Below, in pieces: positions 43,281-52,850 of a stretch of DNA of 64,000 nucleotides (its first letter is position 1; each line of letters begins with the position of its first letter). The DNA is from Plantactinospora endophytica (GTDB taxonomy: Bacteria > Actinomycetota > Actinomycetes > Mycobacteriales > Micromonosporaceae): contig NZ_BONW01000022.1 in assembly GCF_016862915.1 (NCBI RefSeq), positions 186,001-250,000 on the forward strand. The letters are read 5' to 3'. Both the position numbers and the translations under genes were made by a program. Below the pieces are notes generated by a model. It saw nothing but the letters and a program-made list of their open reading frames with translations, did no database searches and was not told the DNA's origin.

Positions 43281-45524
43281 TCATCGCGGATAGACGACGA
43301 ACTTCGGCGGTGCGGTGCCGGTGGCGGGCACCCGATAGTGACGGAGCACGTACTCCATCATCTCCTTGAAGGCCGGCGCGGAGACGTCCCCGCCGCCACC
43401 GGCCGGGGTGTGCGCGAAGACCGCGATCACGTAACGCGGGTCGTCGGCCTGGTCCATCCCGATGAACGAGGCGACCTCGCCGGGGGCGTACCGGCCGTCG
43501 ACCACCCGCGACCCGGTACCGGTCTTGCCGGCGACCCGGTACCCCTTGATCGCCGCCTGGGTGGCGGTGCCGCCCTCGATGGTGACCGGCGCCTCCAGCA
43601 GGGTACGCAGCGCGGCGGCGGTCTCCGGCCGCAGCACCTGCCGGGTCTCCGGGGCAGGTACCGGCTTGCGCTTGCCGTCCGGCCCGATGATCTCGCGCAC
43701 CAGGTGCGGCTGGACCCAGGTGCCGTTGTTGGCGATCGCCGCGTAGGCGGCGGCCATCTGCAACGGGGTGACGTCGACGCTGTGCCCGATCGGCACCGAC
43801 CCGTACGTCGAGCCGCTGTATTCGGACGGTTTGAGCACCCGCCCGGACGCCTCGCCCAGCACCCCTTCGCCGGTCGGCCGGCCCAACCCGAACTTGAGCT
43901 GGTATTCGTAGAGCTTCTGCGCGCCGAGCTTGTCGGCGATCCGGATGGTGCCGACGTTCGAGGAGAAACCGAGCATCCCGGCGACGCTCAGCTTGCGGCC
44001 CTGCGCGTTGTGGGTGTCCCGGAACGGCTGGTCGCCCTTGCGGATGCTGTACGGCGTCGGCCACGCGGTGTTCGGGGTGATCACCCCCTCCTCCAGCCCG
44101 GCGCCGAAGACGATCGCCTTGTGCACCGAGCCGGGGTCGACCACGAAGCTGGTTGCCGCGTCGTTGCGGTCACTGGCCTGGTATTTGTCCCAGTCGGCCG
44201 CGTCGTACGTCGGATAGCTGGCCTGGGCGAGCACCTCGCCGGTGCGTACGTCGAGCACCACGGCCGCGCCGGTCAGCCCGTCGACCTCCTGCATCCGCTT
44301 GGCGAGGATCCGCTGCACCATGTATTGCAGGTCGCGGTCGATGGTGAGTTGCAGCGAGCTGCCCGGCCGGGCCGCGGTGACCTTGTTGTAGCCACCGGGG
44401 ATCTCGGCGGCCAGCTCACCGTTGCCGACCTCGTACTCCCGTTCGCCGTTCACGCCGCGCAGCAGCTCGTCGTAGCGGGCCTCGATGCCCTCCAGGCCGA
44501 CCCGGTCCTGGCTGGTGAAGCCGAGCAGGTTGGCGGCCAGGTCGCCGCCGGGCACCTCGCGCCGCTCGTCCCGCCCGGTGCCGATGCCGGCCAGGTTCAG
44601 CTTCATGATCTCTTCGGCGGTGTTGATCTCGACGCTCCGGGCCAGGTATTCGAAGCGGGTCGGGCGCCCGTCCGGCCGCTTCCGTTTGCTCATCTCCTCG
44701 GTGAGCTTGGAGACCGGGAGGCCGAGCAGCGGCGACAGCTTCGTGGCGTGCTTGCCGGGGTCCTCGATCATCTCCGGGTCGGCGTAGACGTACCGGGCCT
44801 CGACGCTCTGTGCCAGCGCCGCCCCGGACCGGTCGTAGATGGCGCCCCGGGGAGCCGGCAGGACGACTGTGCGCAGCCGGTCGCCGACGCCGCCGCCCGC
44901 GTACTCCGGGGCGTCCACGACCTGTAGGGCGACCAGCCGGATGCCGATGGTGGTGAACATGGCGAGCGCGAGCAGCGTGCCGAGCCGCAGCCGCCGGTGC
45001 GCGTCGGCCAGCCGTGGTGGCCGGCGGGGGCGCCGGGCCGGGCGCCGGGGTGGCGAGCCGGCGGTCGCCCCGCTCGGGCCACCGGCCGGGTCGGCCGGGC
45101 GTCGGCGTACCGGTTTCGCGACGTCGCCGCCCCGGACCGGGCGCGGCGTGATGGTGCGTCCGGTGCCGGCCGGCACGGTCCGCCGGGCGGTCCGGGCCGC
45201 GCCGGCCCGGCCGCCGTCGAGCACCTGCAACGCCGGCCGGAACGGGTCCGCCGACCGTCCCGTCCTGGGGGTACGCCGGGACCGCCCGGCCGGGTCGCCG
45301 GAACCGCCCGCGCCGCCCGCCGTACGCCGGAGTTCCGGGCTGTCCCGCACGGTCCGGCCCCGAGGGGTGTACGCCCGGGCGTCGGAGATGCCGCCGAGCC
45401 CGGAACCGGACCGGGTCGGCTGGCCGGTGCCGGAGCCACGGTCGTCGGAATCCCGGCCGGCACGCGACGAGCCGCGCCGGGACACCGAAGCGTCCCGGCG
45501 CGGCTCGTCGGACCGCGATGTCAC
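43281..45524 (-). CDS. ftsI: Division transpeptidase (class B PBP, FtsI/PBP3 type)
   Basis: Penicillin-binding protein (747 aa) that cross-links septal peptidoglycan with FtsW. A disordered Arg/Pro-rich cytoplasmic tail of about 175 residues is longer than usual. Then come a TM helix at about 178-198, the dimer/pedestal domain, and the transpeptidase domain with the serine motif S-V-H-K at about 464, S-S-N at about 520 and K-T-G-T-G at about 666. The S-x-x-K motif is therefore S-V-H-K in place of the common S-T-V/M-K. GTG 45524 is preceded by a GGGGGAT site; an earlier in-frame start at 45572 overlaps ftsL and is rejected. Confidence 0.95.
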   Translation of the reverse strand: MTSRSDEPRRDASVSRRGSSRAGRDSDDRGSGTGQPTRSGSGLGGISDARAYTPRGRTVRDSPELRRTAGGAGGSGDPAGRSRRTPRTGRSADPFRPALQVLDGGRAGAARTARRTVPAGTGRTITPRPVRGGDVAKPVRRRPADPAGGPSGATAGSPPRRPARRPRRPPRLADAHRRLRLGTLLALAMFTTIGIRLVALQVVDAPEYAGGGVGDRLRTVVLPAPRGAIYDRSGAALAQSVEARYVYADPEMIEDPGKHATKLSPLLGLPVSKLTEEMSKRKRPDGRPTRFEYLARSVEINTAEEIMKLNLAGIGTGRDERREVPGGDLAANLLGFTSQDRVGLEGIEARYDELLRGVNGEREYEVGNGELAAEIPGGYNKVTAARPGSSLQLTIDRDLQYMVQRILAKRMQEVDGLTGAAVVLDVRTGEVLAQASYPTYDAADWDKYQASDRNDAATSFVVDPGSVHKAIVFGAGLEEGVITPNTAWPTPYSIRKGDQPFRDTHNAQGRKLSVAGMLGFSSNVGTIRIADKLGAQKLYEYQLKFGLGRPTGEGVLGEASGRVLKPSEYSGSTYGSVPIGHSVDVTPLQMAAAYAAIANNGTWVQPHLVREIIGPDGKRKPVPAPETRQVLRPETAAALRTLLEAPVTIEGGTATQAAIKGYRVAGKTGTGSRVVDGRYAPGEVASFIGMDQADDPRYVIAVFAHTPAGGGGDVSAPAFKEMMEYVLRHYRVPATGTAPPKFVVYPR

Positions 45525-45528
45525 CGGA

Positions 45529-46203
45529 TCATCCCCCGGCGCCCTGCTGGCTGGTGATCGCCGGCTCGCCACCCGCCGGCTGCGGAACCCCGATCACCCG
45601 GCCGTCCGGCAGCCGGATGAAGGCGGGCGGCCCCGAGTCGACCAGGCCCAGTTGGCGGGCCCGGGCCGCCAGGTTGCCCGGCACCTCCGCCTCGGCGATC
45701 TTCTGCTCCAACTCCTGCTGCTGGATGTCCAGCGTGGACTGCTGCTGCTGCAACCGCTCCAGCCGGAACGCGTTCTCGTTGACCTTGCTGTTGACCACCA
45801 GGATGCCGAGCATCCCGCCGACCACCAGCACCAGGATCAGCGCCACGAAGGAGACCCGTGGCCGCGCCACCGGCAGTGGTGGCGCCACCCGGAGCCGGGA
45901 CCGCCGGGCCGGCGCCGCTGCCTCCGCCGAGTTGTCCGGCTGCTCGTCGGAGCTGTCCCAGACCCGCAGGCCCCGGGCGGACTCCGCCGGCTGCTCCCAG
46001 TCCCGTTCACGCAGGGCGGCACTGCCCTGGGTCGGATACCGTCGCGTCCCCCGTACCCGGGCCTCCGACGCCGGGTTCGACCGGCCGTCGCCCGCCCGCT
46101 GCGCCCGCTGCACCGTGGTCCGGCCCCCCGACCGCGGTGTGCGCTGCTGCGCGTCGCGCGTCGCGTCGGGCTGTTCCCGGCGCTCGCGCTTGTTGACGTT
46201 CAT
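45529..46203 (-). CDS. ftsL: FtsL-like septum protein
   Basis: Small bitopic divisome protein (224 aa) recognised by position and shape, since FtsL is poorly conserved. A charged cytoplasmic tail (1-115) leads to a TM helix at about 117-138 ([19 protein letters not shown]), then a leucine/glutamine-rich coiled coil ([19 protein letters not shown]). The motif A-R-Q-L-G-L-V follows. ATG 46203 overlaps the rsmH stop by four bases and the gene ends 4 bp before ftsI. In actinobacteria it pairs with FtsB/DivIC and FtsQ. Confidence 0.88.
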   Translation of the reverse strand: MNVNKRERREQPDATRDAQQRTPRSGGRTTVQRAQRAGDGRSNPASEARVRGTRRYPTQGSAALRERDWEQPAESARGLRVWDSSDEQPDNSAEAAAPARRSRLRVAPPLPVARPRVSFVALILVLVVGGMLGILVVNSKVNENAFRLERLQQQQSTLDIQQQELEQKIAEAEVPGNLAARARQLGLVDSGPPAFIRLPDGRVIGVPQPAGGEPAITSQQGAGG

Positions 46204-47336
46204 CTTCCCTCCCCCTGTACCGTCGTGCCGCCGCCCTCGGTTGCCGGCCGCGGCAGTTCCCGTCGCGCTCCGTCGGACCCGTTCGATGCCCCCGCACCGG
46301 TCGAACCCGTTTCCCCGACGACCCGGCCGGGCCGTTCGCGGACGGCCCTCCTCGTCGTCGTGCTGCTACCGCCGTCCCGTTCGATCCGCTCGGCCGCCCG
46401 CAGCCGCACCGAGGCGGCCCGCGGGTTGACCTGGACCTCCGCCTCGCCCGGCAGCTCAGCTCCCCTGCTGAGCAGCCGCAGCATCGGCCCGGTACCGGGC
46501 AGTTCGACCGGAAGGTCGACCGGCCCGGTGCTCCGGGCACGGCCGGCGAGCACCTGCTTGGTGATCCGGTCCTCCAACGAGTGGTAGGACAGCACCACCG
46601 CGCGACCACCCACGGACAGCGCGTCCAGGGCGGCCGGCAACGCCGTCTCCAGCGCCGCCAGTTCCCGGTTTACCTCGATCCGTAAAGCCTGAAACGTCCT
46701 CTTGGCCGGATGTCCCCCGGTACGTCGGGCAGGTGCCGGAATGGACTCCCTGACCAGTTCGGCCAGCCGGGCCGACGAGGTGAGCCGGTTCCGTTCCCGC
46801 TCGCGGAGGATCGCCGAGGCGATCCGGCCGGCGAACCGCTCCTCGCCGTAGACCTTGAGCACCCGGGCCAACTCGCCGTGCGAGTAGGTGTTGACCACCT
46901 CTTCGGCGGTCGTACCGGCGGACTGGTCCATCCGCATGTCCAGCGGCGCGTCCTGCGCGTAGGCGAACCCGCGGTCGGGCGCGTCGAGTTGGAGCGACGA
47001 GACACCCAGGTCGAACAGGATGCCGTCCACCCGGTCGTAGCCGAGTCGGTCCAGCACCTCGGGCAGCTCGTCGTAGACCGCGTGCACCAGGTGCGTCCGG
47101 TCCGAGTATCGCTCCAGTCGGGCCCGGGCGTGGGCCAGTGCCTCGGTGTCCCGGTCGAGTCCGACCAGGACGGTACGCGGATGCGCCGCGAGCACCGCCT
47201 CGGCGTGGCCGGCCAGTCCGAGGGTGGCGTCGACGTAGACGGTCGTCCGGCCGTCGGCCCGGTCCAGCGCGGGGGCGAGCAGCTCGAGACATCGCTCAAG
47301 CAGCACCGGCACGTGCGTACCGCGAAGCTCCCCCAT
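46200..47336 (-). CDS. rsmH: 16S rRNA (cytosine1402-N4)-methyltransferase
   Basis: SAM-dependent methyltransferase (378 aa) formerly MraW, modifying the ribosomal P site. Seen: [36 protein letters not shown], and [10 protein letters not shown]. The last 65 residues form an extra basic/Gly-rich tail. The second gene of the dcw operon, 201 bp after mraZ; that gap (47337-47537) shows no gene and no clear signal. Confidence 0.97.
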   Translation of the reverse strand: MGELRGTHVPVLLERCLELLAPALDRADGRTTVYVDATLGLAGHAEAVLAAHPRTVLVGLDRDTEALAHARARLERYSDRTHLVHAVYDELPEVLDRLGYDRVDGILFDLGVSSLQLDAPDRGFAYAQDAPLDMRMDQSAGTTAEEVVNTYSHGELARVLKVYGEERFAGRIASAILRERERNRLTSSARLAELVRESIPAPARRTGGHPAKRTFQALRIEVNRELAALETALPAALDALSVGGRAVVLSYHSLEDRITKQVLAGRARSTGPVDLPVELPGTGPMLRLLSRGAELPGEAEVQVNPRAASVRLRAAERIERDGGSSTTTRRAVRERPGRVVGETGSTGAGASNGSDGARRELPRPATEGGGTTVQGEGR

Positions 47337-47537
47337 GTCGACCCCCAGTGACCGCTGTCTCGTCCGGACGTGCCCGGTATCAGTTGCGCTCGTCGTACCG
47401 CCAGATCCCCATCCGCTCTGCTCCCCCGGGCCGACCTTCGGACCGTCGGGGGATCGCGCCTGGCACCGGGGAAGAGGCGCCAGGAACTTCGAGCGGGTGG
47501 AGATCTCGCAGTACGTCGGGCGTCGGCACGCGCCGCC

Positions 47538-47969
47538 CTACAGTCCGCCCGGCAGCACCCCCTCCTCGATGTCGGCGAAGTCCTCTTCGCTCTCCGAGAG
47601 GTAGGTCTCCCAGGCTCGCTTGTCCCAGATCTCCACCCGGGTGCTGGCCCCGATCACCACCAGCTCACGATCCAGTGCGGCGTACTCCCGCAGGTGGATC
47701 GGTATGGTCACCCGGCCCTGCTTGTCCGGGATCTCGTCGTGCGCGCTGGCGAAGAAGACCCGGCTGTAGGCCCGGGCCGCCTTGTGTGTCATCGGCTGCT
47801 CGCGCAACTGCCCGGCGATCCGCTGGAACTCGGGCATCGGGAAGACGTAGAGGCAGCGTTCCTGCCCTTTCGTGATCACGACACCTCCCGCCAGCTCGTC
47901 CCGGAACTTGGCCGGAAGGATCAGCCGGCCCTTGTCGTCCAGGCGCGGGGTGTGCGTGCCGAGAAACAC
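47538..47969 (-). CDS. mraZ: Transcriptional regulator MraZ
   Basis: AbrB-like DNA-binding protein (143 aa, the usual length) that represses the dcw operon by forming rings on TGGGN-type repeats. Two tandem SpoVT-AbrB folds are seen, each with D-K-G-R ([14 protein letters not shown] and [11 protein letters not shown]). GTG 47969 is chosen because it gives the universal start [10 protein letters not shown] and follows GAGGGGG; the in-frame extension to 47990 is not conserved in the family. Its probable targets, phased repeats, lie just upstream. Confidence 0.96.
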   Translation of the reverse strand: MFLGTHTPRLDDKGRLILPAKFRDELAGGVVITKGQERCLYVFPMPEFQRIAGQLREQPMTHKAARAYSRVFFASAHDEIPDKQGRVTIPIHLREYAALDRELVVIGASTRVEIWDKRAWETYLSESEEDFADIEEGVLPGGL

Positions 47970-48042
47970 CGGCCCAACCCCCTCGCCCAACCAGCGACGT
48001 TCGCGGCGCCGCTGCCCCCCGGGCCGGCGGGCCTTCCTGGCC

Positions 48043-48078
48043 CCCCATCGCGCCCCACTCTACTCCACTTCCCTCCAC
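48043..48078 (-). promoter_or_regulatory. MraZ box array (four boxes, 10-bp phase)
   Basis: On the minus strand four G-rich boxes recur every 10 bp: GTGGAG at 48078-48073, GTGGAG at 48068-48063, GTGGGG at 48058-48053 and ATGGGG at 48048-48043. This is the layout of known MraZ operators (TGGGN repeats with 5-bp spacers). The array ends about 75 bp upstream of the mraZ start, so it should mediate autoregulation of the dcw operon. Confidence 0.85.
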
Positions 48079-48140
48079 CCGCAACCGGAATCGCCCGGAA
48101 AGACCGGCTGTCCTCCGGATGAAACCGCACGTCAGAAGGG

Positions 48141-48166
48141 GTGGCCGTCGGTGGAGGGAAATGGGC
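48141..48166 (+). promoter_or_regulatory. Second, oppositely oriented MraZ-like box set
   Basis: On the plus strand GTGGCC (48141), GTGGAG (48151) and ATGGGC (48161) again recur every 10 bp. Two more boxes, GTGGGG at 48278 and GTGGAG at 48290, lie further upstream at 12-bp spacing. Together with the minus-strand array they make the 399-bp gap 47970-48368 a dense candidate control region for mraZ; the promoter itself could not be fixed with confidence. Confidence 0.55.
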
Positions 48167-48368
48167 ACCCCCACGCGAAGGTCCACTATCCGACAGCGGT
48201 ACGCCGGAGATCGGGCGCCCGGAAATACACCCTTTTTCCGGACCCATCCGCTCGTCGGACGGCCCTCGGTTACCGGGGTGGGGAGGAAAGTGGAGGAAAA
48301 ATTCGCGGCGCGGGCCGCCCCGCCGCCCCGACCCGGGACGACGGCGGCAGTCGAGAGCCGGCAAAGGC

Positions 48369-51290
48369 TCAGGTCAGCTCCGGCCAACGGGCCGCGACGT
48401 CCAGCGCGGCGCGGACCGGATCGCCGCCCCACCGACTGGCGAAGGCGTCGACGACCACCCACCCGGCCTGGACGAGCGCGTCGTGCCGGGCGATGTGCGC
48501 CGCCGGGCCGCCCGGGTGCACCACGCAGTTCAGCCCGACCGCCGCACCACCGGCACCGACGCAGAGGTCCACCGTCCAGCGCCCGACCGGATAGCGACGC
48601 CGGACCGGCAGCCCGACCCGGGTCAACTCGGTGGCCAGCGCGGCCGGCCAGCCGACCGGAACCGGGAACCCCGCCTCGGACCGGACCGGCACCGCGCCCG
48701 CCGACCCACCGCCGCCGGTCGGCGCGGCCGGCCCGGCCGTGGGTGGCGCCACGCCGGAGCGGCTCGGCCGGCTGCTCGCCCCAGCCCTGGACGGCGAGGT
48801 TGACGCCGCGTCGGCGACCGGCTCGCCGCGCGGCTCCGGCGGCACCGCCGCGTACCGCAGGTAGTCGCCGAGCAGGCCGTTCGGGGCGGACTGCGAGGTG
48901 AGTACGACCATCCGGCGCCGCGCCCGGGTCACCATCACGTTGAACAGGTTCGGATCGGTCAGGAAACGCATCCGCCCGGCGGGGACCGGATCGGTCACCG
49001 CCAGCGACACCAGTACCGTCTCCGCCTCGCTGCCCTGGAACGAGTGGACCGTGCCGACCCGCAGCCCGAGCCGCTCGATCTCGGTCACCGGAAACGCTGC
49101 CACCAGTGCCGACTCCAGCGCGTCGGCCTGGGCCCGGAACGGGGTGATCACTCCGATGCCGACCCGGCCCGCCTCGGCCAGTCGGCGTACCTCGGCCACC
49201 GCCGCCGCCACCTCGGCCCGGTTCACCCCCGCCTCGGCAGCGGCCGCCGGCACCGTCCGCACGTCGATCACGTCCGACGTCTCGTTGCCCGGATGACGGG
49301 TGGCCACCGCGATCCGGTCGTCGTAGAACCGGTGCGCGGAGAACTCGATCAGATGCGGTGCACAGCGGTAGTGCTCGTCCAGCCAGGTGACCGGAGCGGC
49401 CCCGGCGGCCAGGTCGAACGCGCTGACCCGGCGTACGTCGACCCGGTTGTCGAGGCCGTGCCAGGCCAGCGTCGCCGCCACGTCGACGTCGGCGACGAAC
49501 GAGACGAACCGTAGCTGCCGTGGATCGCCCACCACCAGGGCTCGGCGGGCCCGGGCCAGGGCCGGTGCCGCCCGGATCTGGTCGGTGTGCGACGCCTCGT
49601 CCAGGATCACCAGGTCGAAGAGCCCGGCGATCGGCGGCAACAGCTCCTCGACGTCGGTGACCGTACCGATCCACAGTGGCAGCGCCCGGACCAGTGACTC
49701 CCCACTCAGTTCGGCGAGGAGTTCCCGGCGCCGGTTGCGGCCGGCCCGCAACGCACCGCCGAGCGCGGCGGCGCTGCGCCGGCCGGCCGGGTCCCACCGG
49801 TCCGGGCCACGGCTGCGATGCCGCATCGCGGTACCCAGCGCCGTCGACAACCGCTGCCGGGCCTGCGCCAGCACCGGCCACAACGGACCCGGGTCGGCAC
49901 CGCCGACGGTCGCCAGCCGGGCGGCGGCGACCTCCGCCCGGGCCGCCGCGACGGCGTCGTCGAGCCGGTCCAGCGACACCGTGCCCGCCGCGCCGAGCCG
50001 GCGCCGCAACCGCCGACCCGGTGGCCAGGGCAGCCAGCGCCGCCACCACGCGCCGGCCGAGGCCCGGGCCCGCTCCGCCGCCCGGACGGCCCAGGCCAGG
50101 TCCGCCCCGGGCACGAAGGCACCGGGTACGTCGAGTCGAAGCCCGCCGACCACCGGCGCCCAGCGCTCGACCGAGCCGGCCAGCATCTCAAGGTCGAGCA
50201 GTTCGGTGAGCTGGCCGGTCACCCGCGCCACCTCGGTGGTCGCCTCGGCCACCGCGACCCGGTCCGCGGCCAGGGTCGCCGCCGTCACCTCCGGATCCGC
50301 GCCGAGTTCCAGGGAGGCGGCGAGCGCGGAGCGGCGTTCCGCATCGCCGAACAGCACCGGTCGCGGGCCCGGATAGCGGTCCAGCAGCTCGCCGAGCACG
50401 TCGGCGGCGTGCGCGGACTGGGTGACGACCAGGACGCTGCCGCCCCGGTCCACCACGTCGAGCGCCGACGCCACCACGGCATGACTCTTGCCGTTGCCGG
50501 GCGGGCCGGAGACCACGGTCACCGGCTGGTGCCGGACCCGGCGTACGACCTCGGTCTGGGACTCGTTCAGCGGCAGCGGCGAGTCGACCGGGTCGGCCGG
50601 GTCGGCGGGACCGGCCGGCTGCTCCGGGGCGGCCGTGCCGTACACCAGGGCCAGGGCGCTGGACTCGACGTCGGGGCGGCCGGCCCAGGCACGCAGCCGG
50701 TCGCCGAGGGCGAGCCCGGCGACGTCCCGTACCCCGAACAGCACCGCCGAGACGTAGAGCACCGGCGCCCTGGCCGGAAAGCTCGCCCGACCGGTACGCC
50801 GGGTCCGGTCGACCTCGCCCACCGGCAGGCCGGCCGCCTCGGCGACGGTGCGCAACCACGCCTCGGCGCCCGTACTGTCCAGCCAGTCAGCCGCGCCCAG
50901 CCCCGGCGCCGCCTCCAACCGGGCGGCCAGGTCCCGGTCCTCGACCAGCGGGGTGAGTTCCAAATCCCCGGCCGGTACGACCCGGTAGCCGCGCAGCGTG
51001 CGTTCCAGCCGGACCGGCTCGTACAGCAGCGGCAACCGCACCTTCCGGGTGCCGCCGTCGGTCTCGACCACCCCGCCGACCAGTCCCCAGCCACGGCGCA
51101 GCGTCCGCTCGTCCCGGTGCAGCAGGTCGGCGGCGGCCAGCCGCTCCACCTCGCGGGACCGGCGGCAGGACCGGGGATCGGCGAGCCAGATCAGCGGCTG
51201 GCCGGGCCGGGTGACGTCGAGGACCCGCTCCGGGGCAGCCGGTGCGAGGTCGGCGAGGGCCCGCAGCACGGCGGCGACGGAGGAGTTCAT
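48369..51290 (-). CDS. DNA2/NAM7-type superfamily 1 helicase with degenerate nuclease-like C-terminus
   Basis: A 973-aa protein. After an unassigned N-terminal domain (1-235) come the Q-motif L-N-E-S-Q-T-E at 241, Walker A G-P-P-G-N-G-K-S at 262-269, and a long helical insertion. Walker B D-E-A-S follows at 564-567, then G-D-P-R-Q-L-R, the Q-G-S-E-A-E-T motif and V-T-R-A-R-R-R. The last 100 residues resemble the small PD-(D/E)xK/Vsr-like domain often fused to such helicases (Y-P-V-G-R-W-T-V-D-L ... H-D-A-L-V-Q-A-G-W). Where the catalytic E-x-D/K is expected it reads G-L-N-C, so cleavage activity is probably lost. ATG 51290 fits a GGAGG upstream. Related proteins occur in antiphage loci; here no partner gene is adjacent. 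Confidence 0.85.
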   Translation of the reverse strand: MNSSVAAVLRALADLAPAAPERVLDVTRPGQPLIWLADPRSCRRSREVERLAAADLLHRDERTLRRGWGLVGGVVETDGGTRKVRLPLLYEPVRLERTLRGYRVVPAGDLELTPLVEDRDLAARLEAAPGLGAADWLDSTGAEAWLRTVAEAAGLPVGEVDRTRRTGRASFPARAPVLYVSAVLFGVRDVAGLALGDRLRAWAGRPDVESSALALVYGTAAPEQPAGPADPADPVDSPLPLNESQTEVVRRVRHQPVTVVSGPPGNGKSHAVVASALDVVDRGGSVLVVTQSAHAADVLGELLDRYPGPRPVLFGDAERRSALAASLELGADPEVTAATLAADRVAVAEATTEVARVTGQLTELLDLEMLAGSVERWAPVVGGLRLDVPGAFVPGADLAWAVRAAERARASAGAWWRRWLPWPPGRRLRRRLGAAGTVSLDRLDDAVAAARAEVAAARLATVGGADPGPLWPVLAQARQRLSTALGTAMRHRSRGPDRWDPAGRRSAAALGGALRAGRNRRRELLAELSGESLVRALPLWIGTVTDVEELLPPIAGLFDLVILDEASHTDQIRAAPALARARRALVVGDPRQLRFVSFVADVDVAATLAWHGLDNRVDVRRVSAFDLAAGAAPVTWLDEHYRCAPHLIEFSAHRFYDDRIAVATRHPGNETSDVIDVRTVPAAAAEAGVNRAEVAAAVAEVRRLAEAGRVGIGVITPFRAQADALESALVAAFPVTEIERLGLRVGTVHSFQGSEAETVLVSLAVTDPVPAGRMRFLTDPNLFNVMVTRARRRMVVLTSQSAPNGLLGDYLRYAAVPPEPRGEPVADAASTSPSRAGASSRPSRSGVAPPTAGPAAPTGGGGSAGAVPVRSEAGFPVPVGWPAALATELTRVGLPVRRRYPVGRWTVDLCVGAGGAAVGLNCVVHPGGPAAHIARHDALVQAGWVVVDAFASRWGGDPVRAALDVAARWPELT

Positions 51291-51433
51291 CGGGCGCCGA
51301 GCGTAGCAATCGGGTACCCCGCCGAGGTGCCGTGCCGGGATCGGACCGCACCGGCGGTACCGGACGACCGGCCCCGGAACGGACACCGGTTCCCGGGGCC
51401 GGACCGGAGCCGATCGCCACCGCCGCAGGCGGG

Positions 51434-51530
51434 CGGTCGGGCGCCCGGAATGGCCGTCGCGGCGCCGACGGTCGGGTGCCGGAGCGGCCGTCGCGGCGTC
51501 GGCGGTCAGGGGCCGGAGCGGCCCGGTGGA
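51434..51530. repeat. 34-35-bp tandem repeat in the helicase/murT divergent gap
   Basis: Three units start with CGGTCGG, CGGTCGG and CGGTCAG at 51434, 51469 and 51503; each continues with a G-x-C-G-G-A-x-C-G-G-C-C-G-T-C-G-C-G-G type run. They lie in the 297-bp gap between the divergent helicase (start 51290) and murT (start 51588), close to the murT promoter. The remaining gap shows no other feature. Confidence 0.75.
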
Positions 51531-51587
51531 GCCGGGTAGTTTCGTGCGGCGGTCATCCGGCCCGCGTCGTCCGGTAACCTCGCTCGC

Positions 51588-52850
51588 GTGACGGACGGGA
51601 AGATGCCTCTCCGGGCAAAGGTGGCCAGTTCGGTATCGCGGACCGCCGCGGCCCTGTCCCGGGCTGCCGGCCGGGGCGACGGCTCGGTGATCGGCGGGTG
51701 GATAGGTCTCAAGATCGATCCCGATCTCCTGGCCCACCTGGCGTCCGGCCGGGCCATCGCGCTGGTCTCGGGCACCAACGGCAAGACCACCACCACCCGG
51801 CTGACGGCGGCGGCGGTCGGGGTACTCGGGCAGGTGGCCACCAACTCGTTCGGGGCGAACATGCCCACCGGGCACACCTCGGCACTGGCCAAGGCCGGCA
51901 GCACCCCCTATGCGGTACTGGAGGTGGACGAGCACTACCTGGCCCAGGTGCTGGAGGCGACCGAGCCCCGGGTGGTGGCGCTGCTCAACCTCTCCCGGGA
52001 CCAGCTCGACCGGGCCAAGGAAGTCGCCATGATGGCCCAGCTCTGGCGGGCCGCGCTGGTGAGGCACCCGTCGGTACGGGTGGTCGCCAACGCCGACGAC
52101 CCGATGGTGGTCTGGGCGGCGACGCCACCGGCGACCCGCAGCCCGCAGCTCGCCCCGATGGCCGTCACCTGGTTCAGCGCCGGTCAGCGCTGGCACGACG
52201 ACTCGTGGGTCTGCCCCGAGTGCGGCGCCCCGATCGAGCGGATGGCGGACCAGTGGTGGTGCACCGGCTGTTGGCTGCGCCGGCCGGAGCCGCAGTGGGT
52301 GGTCGAGGACGACGGCGTGGTCGACCCGGCCGGCGACTGGCACAAGGTGGTCCTGCAACTGCCCGGCCGGGTCAACCTCGGCAACGCGGCGACCGCGCTG
52401 GCGGTGGCCGCCGAGTTCGGCGTACGGCCGACCGACGCGGTGTCCCGGCTCGGTGGGGTCGCCTCGGTCGCCGGTCGGTACGCCCAGGTGGTCAAGGACG
52501 GGCGCACCATCCGACTGCTGCTGGCGAAGAACCCGGCGAGCTGGCTGGAGGCGTTCGACATGGCCGAGGAGGCGCCGACCCTGCTGTCCATCAACGCCCG
52601 GGACCCCGACGGACTGGACACCTCGTGGCTGTTCGACGTCGACTTCGCCCCGCTGCGCGGCCGGCAGGTGCTGATCACCGGCGACCGGGCGTACGACCTG
52701 GCGGTCCGGCTGGACGTCAACGGTGTGCCGTTCCAGCACGTCCGGACCTTCACCGAAGCGATCACGGGCGTCCCGCCGGGCCGGCTCGAGGTCATCGCCA
52801 ACTACACGGCGTTCCAGGACATCCGAGCGGAGTTGGACCGTGTCAACTGA
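51588..52850 (+). CDS. murT: Lipid II isoglutaminyl synthase, Mur-ligase-like subunit
   Basis: With GatD it amidates D-glutamate of lipid II to D-isoglutamine, needed for cross-linking. The 420-aa protein has the Mur-ligase ATP loop S-G-T-N-G-K-T-T-T-T at 61-70, a C4 zinc ribbon C209-C212-C225-C228 specific to MurT, and N-L-S-R-D-Q-L-D-R at 134-142, plus the C-terminal DUF1727 domain. Start GTG 51588 or ATG 51603 (M-P-L-R-A-K) are both possible. It overlaps gatD by 11 bp. It is not a replacement for the missing MurD, whose substrate is different. Confidence 0.95.
   Translation: MTDGKMPLRAKVASSVSRTAAALSRAAGRGDGSVIGGWIGLKIDPDLLAHLASGRAIALVSGTNGKTTTTRLTAAAVGVLGQVATNSFGANMPTGHTSALAKAGSTPYAVLEVDEHYLAQVLEATEPRVVALLNLSRDQLDRAKEVAMMAQLWRAALVRHPSVRVVANADDPMVVWAATPPATRSPQLAPMAVTWFSAGQRWHDDSWVCPECGAPIERMADQWWCTGCWLRRPEPQWVVEDDGVVDPAGDWHKVVLQLPGRVNLGNAATALAVAAEFGVRPTDAVSRLGGVASVAGRYAQVVKDGRTIRLLLAKNPASWLEAFDMAEEAPTLLSINARDPDGLDTSWLFDVDFAPLRGRQVLITGDRAYDLAVRLDVNGVPFQHVRTFTEAITGVPPGRLEVIANYTAFQDIRAELDRVN

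Noticed and set aside
51588-52850. MurT taken as the missing MurD
   Set aside because: It has the C4 zinc ribbon and DUF1727 domain of MurT and is joined to gatD; MurD lacks both.
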